Shown piece by piece: positions 41,754 to 53,315 of a DNA stretch of 64,000 nt; position 1 is the first letter of the stretch, and every line of letters starts with the position of its first letter. The notes below the pieces were generated by a model. That model was given only the letters and a program-made list of their open reading frames with translations, was not told the DNA's origin and did not search any database. The DNA comes from Luteococcus sp038433135 (GTDB taxonomy: Bacteria; Actinomycetota; Actinomycetes; Propionibacteriales; Propionibacteriaceae). Made by a program: the position numbers and the translations under genes. The DNA lies in contig NZ_JBCDMV010000008.1 in assembly GCF_038433135.1 (NCBI RefSeq), positions 186,001-250,000 on the forward strand. Reading direction: 5' to 3'.

Positions 41754-42316
41754 CACTGCTCCTGTGCGGGATCGTCGGGTTTCTCGTCGCTGACCCCCAG
41801 CTCGGCCAGCACCAGCCGGACGACGGCATTGGGCTTGAGGCCGTTGGTGTCGATCCGGGTGGTTGCCACCTGGCGGTAGAGCGGCAGCCGCTGGTTCATC
41901 AGCCTGACCATGGTGGAGTGCACATTGTTGGCGAACAGGGGCCGCCCGGCGCCGGCGATGCCGACCCGCCGGCTGGCATGGTGGGCGCTGACGTCCAGCC
42001 AGATCACGTGGGAACCGGCCAGCGCGCCCCGGATCCGGTCATTCATCACGGCGCCGCCGCCCAGGCTGACCACGCCCGGGGTGGCCAGCATCTCCAGGGT
42101 CACGTCGCGTTCCAGCTCACGGAAGGCCGGTTCGCCGCGGGTGACGAAGATCTCGCCAATCGGCATCCCGGCGCGCTCCTCGATCAAGGCGTCGACGTCG
42201 GTGAAGGTAACGCCCAGCTTCCTGGCCAGTTTGCCCCCGACGGTGCTCTTCCCGGCGCCGGGGGCGCCGACCAGCACGATGGTCTGAGGCAGCCCGGCCG
42301 TCTCGGGTTCAGTCAT
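41753..42316 (-). CDS. aroK: Shikimate kinase
   Basis: A 187-aa P-loop kinase: Walker A GAPGAGKST near residue 17, shikimate-binding DVDALIEERAG (D36) and the GGGAVM motif with the GRPLF lid. It phosphorylates shikimate at the 3-hydroxyl. It starts with the ATG at 42316, overlapping aroC by 8 nt. A C-terminal acidic tail (DEKPDDPAQEQ) extends beyond the E. coli enzyme. Confidence 0.95.
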   Translation of the reverse strand: MTEPETAGLPQTIVLVGAPGAGKSTVGGKLARKLGVTFTDVDALIEERAGMPIGEIFVTRGEPAFRELERDVTLEMLATPGVVSLGGGAVMNDRIRGALAGSHVIWLDVSAHHASRRVGIAGAGRPLFANNVHSTMVRLMNQRLPLYRQVATTRIDTNGLKPNAVVRLVLAELGVSDEKPDDPAQEQ

Positions 42317-43502
42317 GGATCTTGAGCCCCCGCTCGGCGACCTGCGCCAAGTAGGTCTCCAGGTTGCGGCGGGTCTCGGCCACCGAATCCCCGCCGAACT
42401 TCTCCAACACCGCCTCGGCCAGCACCAGCGCCACCATAGCCTCCGCCACGACGCCCGCGGCGGGCACGGCGCACACATCGGAGCGCTGGTGGTGCGCCCG
42501 CGCCTCCTCACCGGTGGTCACGTCAATGGTCCGCAGAGCCTTGGGGACGGTGGCGATCGGTTTCATCGCGGCACGCACCCGCAAGACCTCGCCGGTGCTC
42601 ATCCCGGCCTCGGTGCCACCGGCATGCTGGGTGAGCCGACGGATGCCGTCCGGGCCGGGGGCGATCTCGTCGTGCGCCTGCGAGCCGCGCACCCTGGCCA
42701 GCTCGAAGCCATCACCCAATTCCACGCCCTTGATCGCCTGGATGCCCATCAGCGCGCCAGCCAGCTTGGCGTCCAGCCGACGATCACCCTGGGAGTGCGA
42801 GCCCAGACCCGGGGGCAGCCCCCAGGCCAGCACCTCGACGACGCCGCCCAGGGTGTCGCCCGCCTTGTGACAGTCCTCCACCTCGGCCTGCATGGCCCGG
42901 CTGGCTTCGGGGTCATTGCAGCGCAGCGGGTCGGCGTCGATCCCTTCCAGGTCGTCGGCGGTCGGGAAGGTCTGGGCGGCCCTGACCGGGCCGAGCTCCA
43001 CCACATGGCTGACGACCGTGATCCCGCAGGCCTGCAACAGGAAGTTCTTGGCCACCTGACCGATGGCGACGCGCGCCGCCGTCTCGCGGGCACTGGCCCG
43101 CTCCAGCAGCGGACGCGCCTCGTCCCAGTCGTACTTCTGCATCCCGGCCAGATCGGCATGGCCGGGGCGCGGCCGGGTCAGCTTGGCATTGCGGGCCTGC
43201 GCGTCCAGCACGTCCTGCGGCACGACGTCTGGGCTCATCACCTCGGTCCACTTGGGCCATTCGGTGTTGCCCACCATGATCGCAATCGGGGAACCGAGCG
43301 TCTCGCCGTGCCGGAAACCGGCCAGCAGGGTCACCTCGTCGGCCTCGAACTTCATCCGGGCGCCGCGGCCGGCACCCAGCCGGCGCCGGGCCAGGGCCTG
43401 GCGGATGTCGTCGGAGGAGATCTCGACGTGGGCGGGAATGCCCTCCATCGTGGCGATCAGGGCCTGACCATGGGATTCACCGGCGGTGAGGTAGCGCAAC
43501 AT
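42309..43502 (-). CDS. aroC: Chorismate synthase
   Basis: A 397-aa FMN-dependent enzyme making chorismate from EPSP, the final shikimate step. It starts MLRYLTAGESHGQALIATMEG and has RPGHADLAGMQKYD, GGTEAGMSTGE and DVCAVPAAGVVAEAM. Reduced flavin is needed. EPSP synthase (aroA) and the first enzyme are not in this operon. Start chosen at ATG 43502, with GTG 43508 possible. It lies 13 nt after aroE. Confidence 0.96.
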   Translation of the reverse strand: MLRYLTAGESHGQALIATMEGIPAHVEISSDDIRQALARRRLGAGRGARMKFEADEVTLLAGFRHGETLGSPIAIMVGNTEWPKWTEVMSPDVVPQDVLDAQARNAKLTRPRPGHADLAGMQKYDWDEARPLLERASARETAARVAIGQVAKNFLLQACGITVVSHVVELGPVRAAQTFPTADDLEGIDADPLRCNDPEASRAMQAEVEDCHKAGDTLGGVVEVLAWGLPPGLGSHSQGDRRLDAKLAGALMGIQAIKGVELGDGFELARVRGSQAHDEIAPGPDGIRRLTQHAGGTEAGMSTGEVLRVRAAMKPIATVPKALRTIDVTTGEEARAHHQRSDVCAVPAAGVVAEAMVALVLAEAVLEKFGGDSVAETRRNLETYLAQVAERGLKIHD

Positions 43503-43515
43503 GCGCACCAGTCTC

Positions 43516-44340
43516 TCAGAGTTGGGCGCGGCGCTTGAGCTCTTCTTGCCCAGCAGACTTCAGCGTCGCGAAGCCGACCTCTCCCCCGGTCATCAACCGC
43601 ACCTGTTCGACGGCCTGACCGGCCAGCAGGTCAAGGCCGTTCAGCGTGGTCCTGCCGGCTGCTTGTGCGGCGGTGGCCAGGGCGGTGGGCCACGGGTCGT
43701 AGACCGAGTCGAAGACCACCGCGCAGTGCGCAACGAGTTCGGTGGCCAGGTGGTCCGCTCCCCCTTCGGGGACGGTGGACAGCAGGATGTCGGAGTCGAT
43801 CACCTGCCCGGGAGCCAGTTCCCGCACCGCGCACAGCATCCCCAGGGCCTTGGTGCAGAAGCCCTTCAGCTCCTGCGCGCGCTCGGGGCGACGGGCCAGC
43901 ACCAGCACCCGCTCGACGCCCATCTGGCGCAGCGCAACGACGGCGGAGCGGGCGGTGGCGCCATTGCCGACAACCGTCGCCGAATCCGCGGAGTCCACCC
44001 CGGCCTCAGCGAAGGCCAACTGGTAGCCCCCGACGTCGGTATTGCGGACGATCGGCTCGTCACCGAACACCAGGGTGTTGGCGGCGCCCACCAGCTCCAC
44101 CAGCTCGTCGGCCTCGCCGTACTGCCGGATCGCCACCTTGTGCGGCATGGTGACGCTCAATCCGCGCCAGGATGAGTCCAGCCCGGTGACGAACCCGCCC
44201 AGTTCCTCCGGCGTCAGGTCAACCGCCGTGTAGGCCCAATCCAGCTCGAGCTCGCGATAGGCGGCCCGGTGCAGGGCGGGAGACAGCGAGTGACCGGCCG
44301 GATGGCCGATCACTGCGCAGTTGGCGCCAACGGAAGTCAT
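43516..44340 (-). CDS. aroE: Shikimate dehydrogenase
   Basis: A 274-aa NADP-dependent reductase of the aroE type: HPAGHSLSPALHRAAY near the start (the SxS substrate motif), VTMPHKVAI with the catalytic lysine, NTDVGG, and a Rossmann VVGNGATARSAV. The nucleotide loop reads LARRPERAQ, consistent with NADP. It reduces 3-dehydroshikimate. The start overlaps the mltG stop by one base. Confidence 0.94.
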   Translation of the reverse strand: MTSVGANCAVIGHPAGHSLSPALHRAAYRELELDWAYTAVDLTPEELGGFVTGLDSSWRGLSVTMPHKVAIRQYGEADELVELVGAANTLVFGDEPIVRNTDVGGYQLAFAEAGVDSADSATVVGNGATARSAVVALRQMGVERVLVLARRPERAQELKGFCTKALGMLCAVRELAPGQVIDSDILLSTVPEGGADHLATELVAHCAVVFDSVYDPWPTALATAAQAAGRTTLNGLDLLAGQAVEQVRLMTGGEVGFATLKSAGQEELKRRAQL

Positions 44341-45464
44341 CAGGCGGGACAGCCGGACTTGTCCTTGGCCGTCTTGCAGAAGGCCCTCCATTCGGCGTCG
44401 TTCTTCCTGTGCTCCTCATAAGTCTTCGCAAACTTCGTCTCGCCGGTCTTGTAGTTGACCGTCAGCCAGTACTTGAACTCGCTCTTGGTGGGGTGCAAGG
44501 CGGCCTTGATGGCCTTCTCGCCCGGCGCACCGATCGGGCCGGGAGGCAGGCCCCGCGCCCGATAGGTGTTGTAGGGGCTGTCCTGCTCCCGGAATCCCTT
44601 GGGCAGGAGCTTGCCCAGCGGCGTATTGGTGGCGTAGTAGCTGGTGGAGTCCAGCTGCAGCTGCATCCCGTCCTCAAGGCGGTTGTAGATGATGCCGGCC
44701 ACCATCGGCATGTCCTTCTCCTTGGCCTCCGCCTCCAGGATGGACGCGACGGTCATGACCTCCAGCGGGGTCCGATCCAACGACTCGGCGCCCGCCACCA
44801 GCTTCTGGCTGGCCGCAACCTCGTTGTACTGCTTGGCCATCAGCTTGAGAATGGACACGGCGGTCGGCTTCTGGCCGATCTCATAGGTCTGCGGGAACAG
44901 GAAGCCCTCGGCGGTCTTGGCATACTTCGGCAGGCCTAGCGCCTGCGGATTCTTGGCCGCGGCCTCGAAGTCCTTCACGGGGATGCCGGTCTTCTTGCTC
45001 AGCACGGCAAACTGATCCTTCATCCGCAGCGCCTCGGGCACCGTCACCCGGTTTTGCACCCGGTTGCGGGGGTTCAGCAACATCTCGACGGCCTGATCGG
45101 CAGAGATCTGGGTCTTCAGCTTGTAGGTGCCGGCCTGGATGGTCTTGGACTTCTCGTTCTTGGCGTAGGCCTTGAGGAAGGCCTTGCGGCTCTTCACCAC
45201 GCCGGACTTGACCAGCAGGTTGCCGATGTCCCCACCCAGCGACTCCTCGGGGATGGTGATCTGGACGTCCTTGACGCCCGGCCCCTCGGCATAGTCGTCG
45301 GAGGTCTTGTAGCTGACATAGGCGGTACTTGCCTTGTCGTAGACGAACCAGCCTCCACCGATCAGCACCGCCAGGCTGAGCAGCACGGCGAAGGCGCTAC
45401 GGGCGTGGTACCAGACCTTCTTCCAGTCCCGGTTTCCGTCGTTGTCCATGAACATGCCGCTCAC
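44340..45464 (-). CDS. mltG: Endolytic transglycosylase MltG
   Basis: A 374-aa membrane-anchored protein: one helix near residues 25-42 (FAVLLSLAVLIGGGWFVY), a LysM-like segment and the YceG/MltG domain with the catalytic glutamate in VASILEAEAKE, followed by GMQLQLDSTSYY and ARGLPPGPIGAPG. It cuts nascent peptidoglycan strands and sets chain length. It overlaps ruvX by four bases and aroE by one. A cysteine pair near the C-terminus (FCKTAKDKSGCPA) may form a disulfide outside the cell. Confidence 0.95.
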   Translation of the reverse strand: MSGMFMDNDGNRDWKKVWYHARSAFAVLLSLAVLIGGGWFVYDKASTAYVSYKTSDDYAEGPGVKDVQITIPEESLGGDIGNLLVKSGVVKSRKAFLKAYAKNEKSKTIQAGTYKLKTQISADQAVEMLLNPRNRVQNRVTVPEALRMKDQFAVLSKKTGIPVKDFEAAAKNPQALGLPKYAKTAEGFLFPQTYEIGQKPTAVSILKLMAKQYNEVAASQKLVAGAESLDRTPLEVMTVASILEAEAKEKDMPMVAGIIYNRLEDGMQLQLDSTSYYATNTPLGKLLPKGFREQDSPYNTYRARGLPPGPIGAPGEKAIKAALHPTKSEFKYWLTVNYKTGETKFAKTYEEHRKNDAEWRAFCKTAKDKSGCPA

Positions 45465-45934
45465 AGTGCTACATCCTCCGCTGTTGCCGTGCCAGATCCC
45501 TCGGCGAGGGCCTGTTCCAGAATGGCAACTGCGGCCATCTGGTCGATCACGCCGCGCCGTTGGCGAGCGTTCTTTCCTGCCTGTTCCAGCCTCTTGTGCG
45601 CCGTGGCGCTGGTCAACCGTTCATCCACCAGGGTGAGCGGAACCTTGCCCAGGGCCGCTTCCAGCCCGACGGCCACCTGCCGCATCGCCTGGGCCGCGAT
45701 CCCCTCGTCGCCCTTGAGGCTGATCGGCAGGCCCAGCAGCACCTCGACCGGTTCGTACTCTGCCACCAGCTGGGCTATCCGGCGCAGCACCTGCGCCGGG
45801 TCCTTCGGGGTGTTCTGGACGGTGTCGACCGGGTAGGCCAGGATCCGTTGCGCATCGCACGCGGCGACGCCGATCCTGGCCTTGCCCCAGTCAAGGGCCA
45901 GCAACACACCGCTGGCCGTGGTCAACCCCGCCAC
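45461..45934 (-). CDS. ruvX: YqgF/RuvX-like Holliday junction resolvase
   Basis: A 157-aa RNase H-fold protein: ALDWGKARIGVAACD with the first catalytic aspartate, LLGLPISLKG, LVDERLTSATAHK with the DER acidic residue, and DQMAAVAIL with the final aspartate. The family acts on pre-16S rRNA processing and possibly Holliday junctions. Its place between alaS and mltG is highly conserved. It starts 2 nt after the alaS stop. Confidence 0.95.
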   Translation of the reverse strand: MAGLTTASGVLLALDWGKARIGVAACDAQRILAYPVDTVQNTPKDPAQVLRRIAQLVAEYEPVEVLLGLPISLKGDEGIAAQAMRQVAVGLEAALGKVPLTLVDERLTSATAHKRLEQAGKNARQRRGVIDQMAAVAILEQALAEGSGTATAEDVAL

Positions 45935-45936
45935 GC

Positions 45937-48621
<2,685 letters not shown>

Positions 48622-48739
48622 CAACGTTGTCCTTGCTTGTTGTCCAGATGGCATTTCGACGTGCGCCCAACCTTATCCGGTACGGCCGACCACAGTCGCA
48701 TGGATTGTCCCCGCCCACCTCCCTGCGGGGCGCGGGACC

Positions 48740-49165
48740 TCACTCGCCCGATTCGACTTCCCCGGCCACCTCACGCGGGCGACGGCGGGGACGGTGCTCC
48801 TGCACCCGTCGGCCGACGTCGCGGGCGGCGCTGGCCCCCTTGCCCACCACCTCGGCCGTCTTCACCAGAGGGGTGCTGACCACGGTGGAGACATTCGCGG
48901 CCTGTTCGGTCATGGTGGAGGCGTTGTGGCTCATCTTGGCCAGCTCCTGGGTGACCTCACTGAGCCGGGCGATCTCCGCAGTGGTGGTGGTCACGGTGCC
49001 CTTCAACTCGTCGAGGATCGGCGTGGAGCTCTGCCCCAGGTTGCGCACGGCCAGGCGCAACTCGTCCATCACCCCGCCCAGCTTGATCAACGGCACCGCG
49101 CACAGGGCCACGAAGACCACGGCGGCAGCGGCGGCGATCAGGCCAGCGATCTCTCCCCATGACAT
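48740..49165 (-). CDS. DUF948 domain-containing membrane protein
   Basis: A 141-aa protein with one N-terminal membrane helix (IAGLIAAAAAVVFVALCAVPLI), then an amphipathic helical region with many Thr, Val and Ala residues, typical of DUF948, ending in a charged tail (HRPRRRPREVAGEVESGE). It is a usual neighbour of alaS in actinobacteria. Function unknown; the long coiled region suggests protein interaction near the membrane. Confidence 0.85.
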   Translation of the reverse strand: MSWGEIAGLIAAAAAVVFVALCAVPLIKLGGVMDELRLAVRNLGQSSTPILDELKGTVTTTTAEIARLSEVTQELAKMSHNASTMTEQAANVSTVVSTPLVKTAEVVGKGASAARDVGRRVQEHRPRRRPREVAGEVESGE

Positions 49166-49244
49166 GAGGCCCCAGCGTAGTCGTGCTGAATCTCCCCTCA
49201 GCGAACACGGCCGTCGACGACACCCTCCGGCAACCCGACGCGGA

Positions 49245-49250
49245 TAGAGT
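49245..49250 (+). promoter_or_regulatory. Possible -10 box of the YihY/BrkB gene
   Basis: TAGAGT about 45 nt upstream of the ATG at 49296, which has its own TGGAGG ribosome binding site. No clear -35. Confidence 0.35.
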
Positions 49251-49295
49251 CAGCGGCGACTGCCTGACCGGCAATGCCCTTCCCCTGGAGGTTCC

Positions 49296-50450
49296 ATGTC
49301 TGAGCAACAGCACATCACTGACACCAAAGAGAAGTCCGACGCCCCCCACCCGGACGATCCGCGCAAGCCGTCCACCCCGGCCGAGCTCAACAAGCCGGGC
49401 TGGAAGTTCACCGCCAAGAATGCGCTGCGCGAGTTCGGCAATGACCAGTGCACGGATCTGGCGGCCGGCCTGACCTACTTCATGGTGATGGCCCTGTTCC
49501 CCGGCCTGCTGGCGCTGGTCTCCCTGCTGGCCCTGTTCGGCCAGTCGGAGGGCGGCACCCAGGCCCTGCTGGACGTGGTGCGCCAGTTGGCGCCCGGCGA
49601 TGCCTACAACCAGATCAAGGAACCCCTGCTTGCCATGGTGAACTCCCGGGGCACCGGCCTCGCCCTGGTGATCGGCCTGCTCAGCGCCATGTGGTCCGCC
49701 TCCGGCTTCGTGGGTGCCTTCGGCCGCACCATGAACAAGGTCTACGAGACCACCGAGGGCCGCCCCATGGTCAAACTCCGGTTGACCAACCTGGCCGTCA
49801 CGCTCTTCTGCACCGTGGTGGGCGCCGTGATGCTGGTCGCGATGGTGGTCAGCGGCCCGGTGGCCGAGGCGATCGGCAATGTGATCGGGCTCGGCTCGCA
49901 GGCCGTGATGCTCTGGGGCATCATCAAGTGGCCCGTGATGCTGGCGCTGGTGGTGTTGATGGTCGCCGTCCTCTACCACTTCACCCCCAATGTGAAGCAG
50001 CCCAAGTTCCGCTGGATCTCGGTAGGTGCGGCGATCGCCATCCTGGTCTGGATCCTGGCCTCGCTGGCCTTCGCCTTCTACGTAGCCAACGCCGGCAACT
50101 ACTCCAAGACCTACGGTGCACTGGCCGGCGTGATCGTGATGCTGCTGTGGCTGTGGCTGACCAACCTGGCGCTGCTCTTCGGCGCCGAGGTGGATTCCGA
50201 GCTGGAGCGTGCCCGGCAGCTGCAGGCCGGCCTGCGCGCCGAGGACAACCTGCAGCTGCCGCCGCGCGACACCACCGGCATCGAGAAGGCCGAGAAGAAG
50301 GAGGCCAAGGCCCGCGAGGAGGCCCGCGACGTCCGTCTGCACGCCCAGCAGGGCCAGGTGCTGGACGCCAAGGACCAGAAGGCGGCCAAGAAGCTCCGCG
50401 AGAAGGACGGCTACGACGAAGATGGCTTCGTCGACGACGACAAGTCCTGA
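49296..50450 (+). CDS. YihY/BrkB family membrane protein
   Basis: A 384-aa integral membrane protein. The cytosolic N-terminal 60 residues are followed by six helices with the YihY hallmark CTDLAAGLTYFMVMALFPGLLALVSL and the conserved TYGALAGVIVMLLWLWLTNLALLFGAEVDSELERAR. The C-terminal tail of about 90 residues is a highly charged Lys/Glu/Asp helix. The family was once called RNase BN and is now considered a transporter of unknown substrate. TGGAGG precedes the ATG. A hairpin follows the gene. Confidence 0.88.
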   Translation: MSEQQHITDTKEKSDAPHPDDPRKPSTPAELNKPGWKFTAKNALREFGNDQCTDLAAGLTYFMVMALFPGLLALVSLLALFGQSEGGTQALLDVVRQLAPGDAYNQIKEPLLAMVNSRGTGLALVIGLLSAMWSASGFVGAFGRTMNKVYETTEGRPMVKLRLTNLAVTLFCTVVGAVMLVAMVVSGPVAEAIGNVIGLGSQAVMLWGIIKWPVMLALVVLMVAVLYHFTPNVKQPKFRWISVGAAIAILVWILASLAFAFYVANAGNYSKTYGALAGVIVMLLWLWLTNLALLFGAEVDSELERARQLQAGLRAEDNLQLPPRDTTGIEKAEKKEAKAREEARDVRLHAQQGQVLDAKDQKAAKKLREKDGYDEDGFVDDDKS

Positions 50451-50481
50451 TCCGCAACCGGCAGATCGCCGGTGATTTGAC

Positions 50482-50513
50482 GGCGCCCATCCCCCACCAC
50501 GGGGATGGGCGCC
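50482..50513 (+). terminator. Hairpin after the YihY/BrkB gene
   Basis: A perfect 13-bp stem, GGCGCCCATCCCC (50482-50494) with GGGGATGGGCGCC (50501-50513) and a 6-nt loop, 30 nt after the stop. There is only a weak T-rich tail. Confidence 0.6.
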
Positions 50514-50630
50514 GTGTCTCTGCCCTGTGGCCACAAATCTTGCGAGAAGGCTTGGGGTGACCCCGGTTGGTGCCGAAGAATTTGCGGTGAGAAGATGTCC
50601 CGGTTGTCCATTCCCGGGAGGATCTGTCGG

Positions 50631-51527
50631 ATGAAGCGTTCACCAGGGGTAGCCGCGCTGGCCGCCTCCGCCCTGTGCACCGCGCTGCTGGCCAGCGGCT
50701 GCGCCACCAACCTGAGCGGCTCCGGCCTGCCCACCAGTTCATCGTCGGCCAGCCTGCCGCCGATCACCGCCAACCAGCAACTCTTCGCCAAGCTCCCGGC
50801 GACCGTGCAGCAGGGCAAGAAGATCGTCGTGGGTACCTCCCCCACCTACAAGCCGGTGGAATTCCTGGAGGGCGCGCAGGTCAGTGGGCTGGACGTGGAC
50901 CTGTTCAATGCCGTTGGTGAGCGTCTTGGTGTCGACGTCGAGTGGCAGCAGAGCCAGTTCGACCAGATCCTGATCGGCATCCAGGCCAAGAAGTACGACG
51001 CGGGTGTCAGCGCCTTCACCGTCACGCCGCAGCGGATCAAGAGCGTCAACATGGTCAGTTATCTCTCGGCCGGGTCGCTGTGGACGGTGCAGAAGGGCAA
51101 CCCGCAGCAGGTGGAGGCCGGCAAGCCCTGCGGACGCACCATCGCGGTGCAGACCGGCGTCGTGCAGGAGCTGGAGTTGAAGGATGCCCAGGCCAAGTGC
51201 GGCAGCAACAAGATCAAGATCCTGTCCTTCGGAGACCAGGGTGAGGCCACCGCGGCGCTGGTCAGCGGCCGTGCGCAGGTGATGGCGGCCGACTCCCCGA
51301 TCGCGCTCTACGCGGTGAAGATGAATGAGACCAGCATCGAGCAGCTGGGCGAGCCCTATGACGCGGCGCCCTATGGCGTGGTCACCCGCAAGGAGGACGC
51401 GCAGTTCGCCGAGGCCGTCAAGACGGCCTTCGACGAGATCAAGGCCTCCGGCCACTATGACGCGATCCTGGCCAAGTGGAACCAGGGCGACGGTGCGATC
51501 GACAAGTTCGAGGTGAACCCCGCATGA
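50631..51527 (+). CDS. Amino-acid ABC transporter substrate-binding lipoprotein
   Basis: A 298-aa lipoprotein: signal peptide MKRSPGVAALAASALCTALLASGC with the lipobox cysteine at 24, then the type II periplasmic-binding fold (KIVVGTSPTYKPVEFLEG, GLDVDLFNAVGERLG, FDQILIGIQAKKYDAG). This is the SBP_bac_3 family for polar amino acids. The first gene of a coupled three-gene importer; its stop overlaps the permease ATG by four bases. GGGAGG lies 9 nt before the ATG. Confidence 0.92.
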   Translation: MKRSPGVAALAASALCTALLASGCATNLSGSGLPTSSSSASLPPITANQQLFAKLPATVQQGKKIVVGTSPTYKPVEFLEGAQVSGLDVDLFNAVGERLGVDVEWQQSQFDQILIGIQAKKYDAGVSAFTVTPQRIKSVNMVSYLSAGSLWTVQKGNPQQVEAGKPCGRTIAVQTGVVQELELKDAQAKCGSNKIKILSFGDQGEATAALVSGRAQVMAADSPIALYAVKMNETSIEQLGEPYDAAPYGVVTRKEDAQFAEAVKTAFDEIKASGHYDAILAKWNQGDGAIDKFEVNPA

Positions 51528-52456
51528 GCAGCGCCGTCGAAGCCCCCACCCGCACGCCCGACGTGATCGAGGCCGTGCCGGTCCGCCACCCGTGGCGCAC
51601 CGTCGCCGCCGTGCTGGTGGTGATCGTGCTGGCCATGCTGGCGCACCAACTGGCCACCAATGAGGCCTTCGACTGGGGCTTCACCCTGGATGCGATGCGT
51701 CAGGTTCCCGTCGCCAAGGGCTTCTGGCTGGGCGTGATCCTGGTCACCATCGGCTCCATGGTGGTGGGTGTGCTGGGCGGCATCCTGCTGGCCGTGATGC
51801 GGATGAGCCCCAACAAGCTGCTGTCCGGTGTGGCCTTCACCTACGCCTGGTTCTTCCGTTCCATCCCGCGCTATGTCCTGCTGTCAATCCTGGGTGGCGC
51901 CGGAGCCTTCTTCCCCAACCACATGGTGGGCATCGGCATCCCCTACGGCGCCGAACTGATGAACCTCTTCGGGATCGACGCGTCGCTCAAGATCGCCCAC
52001 CTGGACGCCAACCAGCTCTTCACCGGTTACCTCGGCGCCATGCTGGGCCTGGGCCTGTCCGAGGCCGCCTACTTCAGCGAGATTGCCCGTTCCGGCATCA
52101 TCAGCGTGGAGAAGGGCCAGCACGAGGCCGCCACCGCACTGGGCATGACCCGCGGCCAGGCGATGCGGCGGATCATCCTGCCGCAGGCCATGCGGGTGAT
52201 CATCCCGCCGATGGGCAATGAGACCATCGCCATGTTCAAGGACACCTCCCTGCTGATCGCGCTGCCGCTGGCCGGTGAGATGCTCTTCCAGCTGCGCAGC
52301 ATCGGCACCAACTACTACAAGATGATCCCGGTGTACATGGCCGCCTGCCTGTACTACCTGATCACCACCACCATCTTGATGATTGGCCAGAGCTGGCTGG
52401 AGAAGCGCTTCGGCCGCGGGCATGCCCCGCTCAACTACACCGGAGGCGACCACTGA
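51524..52456 (+). CDS. Amino-acid ABC transporter permease
   Basis: A 310-aa HisM/GlnP-type permease with 5-6 membrane helices. The EAA loop GQHEAATALGMTRGQAMRRIILPQAMRVIIPPMGNE lies around residues 203-238. The long extracellular segment of about 60 residues between helices (GAFFPNHMVGIG to LDANQLF) is typical of a GlnP-like subfamily. It overlaps both neighbours. Confidence 0.93.
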   Translation: MSSAVEAPTRTPDVIEAVPVRHPWRTVAAVLVVIVLAMLAHQLATNEAFDWGFTLDAMRQVPVAKGFWLGVILVTIGSMVVGVLGGILLAVMRMSPNKLLSGVAFTYAWFFRSIPRYVLLSILGGAGAFFPNHMVGIGIPYGAELMNLFGIDASLKIAHLDANQLFTGYLGAMLGLGLSEAAYFSEIARSGIISVEKGQHEAATALGMTRGQAMRRIILPQAMRVIIPPMGNETIAMFKDTSLLIALPLAGEMLFQLRSIGTNYYKMIPVYMAACLYYLITTTILMIGQSWLEKRFGRGHAPLNYTGGDH

Positions 52457-53253
52457 TGAGCACCCCCACTGCATCATCCACATCGGGCGACGACGCGCAG
52501 GTGCGCGCCGTCAACGTGCACAAGTCCTTCGGCAACCTGGAGGTGCTCAAGGGCGTCGACCTGGAGGTCAAGCGCGGCGAGGTCGTCGTGCTGCTCGGGC
52601 CGTCGGGTTCCGGCAAGACCACCTTCCTGCGGCTGATCAACCAGATGGAAACCCTCACCGGGGGCCGGATCTGGGTGGACGGCGAGCTGATCGGCATCAC
52701 CGAGCGCGACGGCAAGCTCTACCAGCGCACGGAGAAGGACATTGCCCGGCAGCGCTCCAGCATCGGCATGGTCTTCCAGCGCTTCAACCTCTTCCCGCAC
52801 AAGACCGCGCTGGAGAACATCACCGAGGCGCCGATCGTGGTGAAGAAGACCCCCAAGGCGACCGCCGAGGCGCGCGGCCGAGAGCTGCTGGCCCAGGTGG
52901 GCCTGGCGGATCGTGCCGACTCCTTCCCGAGCCACCTGTCGGGCGGCCAGCAGCAGCGCGTCGCCATTGCCCGTGCGCTGGCCATGGAGCCGGACCTGAT
53001 GCTCTTCGACGAGCCCACCAGTGCGCTGGACCCGGAGCTGGTCGGCGAGGTGCTGACGGTGATGAAGGACCTTGCCGCCAAGGGCATGACCATGATCGTG
53101 GTGACCCACGAGATCGGTTTCGCCCGGGAGGTGGCCGACCGGGTGGTCTTCATGGACGGTGGCGTGGTGGTGGAGCAGGGCACCCCGGCCGAGGTGATCG
53201 ACAACCCGCGCGAGGAGCGCACCAAGGCCTTCCTGGGGCGGGTCAAGCACTGA
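52456..53253 (+). CDS. Amino-acid ABC transporter ATP-binding protein
   Basis: A 265-aa GlnQ/HisP-like ATPase: Walker A GPSGSGKTT, Q-loop VFQRFNLFPH, signature LSGGQQQR, Walker B LMLFDEPTSALDPEL and the switch histidine VVTHE. It powers the preceding permease. It starts one base before the permease stop ends (TGATG). The substrate is probably a polar amino acid. Confidence 0.95.
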   Translation: MSTPTASSTSGDDAQVRAVNVHKSFGNLEVLKGVDLEVKRGEVVVLLGPSGSGKTTFLRLINQMETLTGGRIWVDGELIGITERDGKLYQRTEKDIARQRSSIGMVFQRFNLFPHKTALENITEAPIVVKKTPKATAEARGRELLAQVGLADRADSFPSHLSGGQQQRVAIARALAMEPDLMLFDEPTSALDPELVGEVLTVMKDLAAKGMTMIVVTHEIGFAREVADRVVFMDGGVVVEQGTPAEVIDNPREERTKAFLGRVKH

Positions 53254-53303
53254 TCGTCGGTGGGGGTTTCGTCGTCCGATTCTGCGCCCGGTGCCACACG
53301 GCC

Positions 53304-53309
53304 TAGAAT
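53304..53309 (+). promoter_or_regulatory. -10 box of the SDR gene, leaderless
   Basis: TAGAAT, six bases, then GTG at 53316. No ribosome binding site. Confidence 0.55.
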
Positions 53310-53315
53310 CGTCCG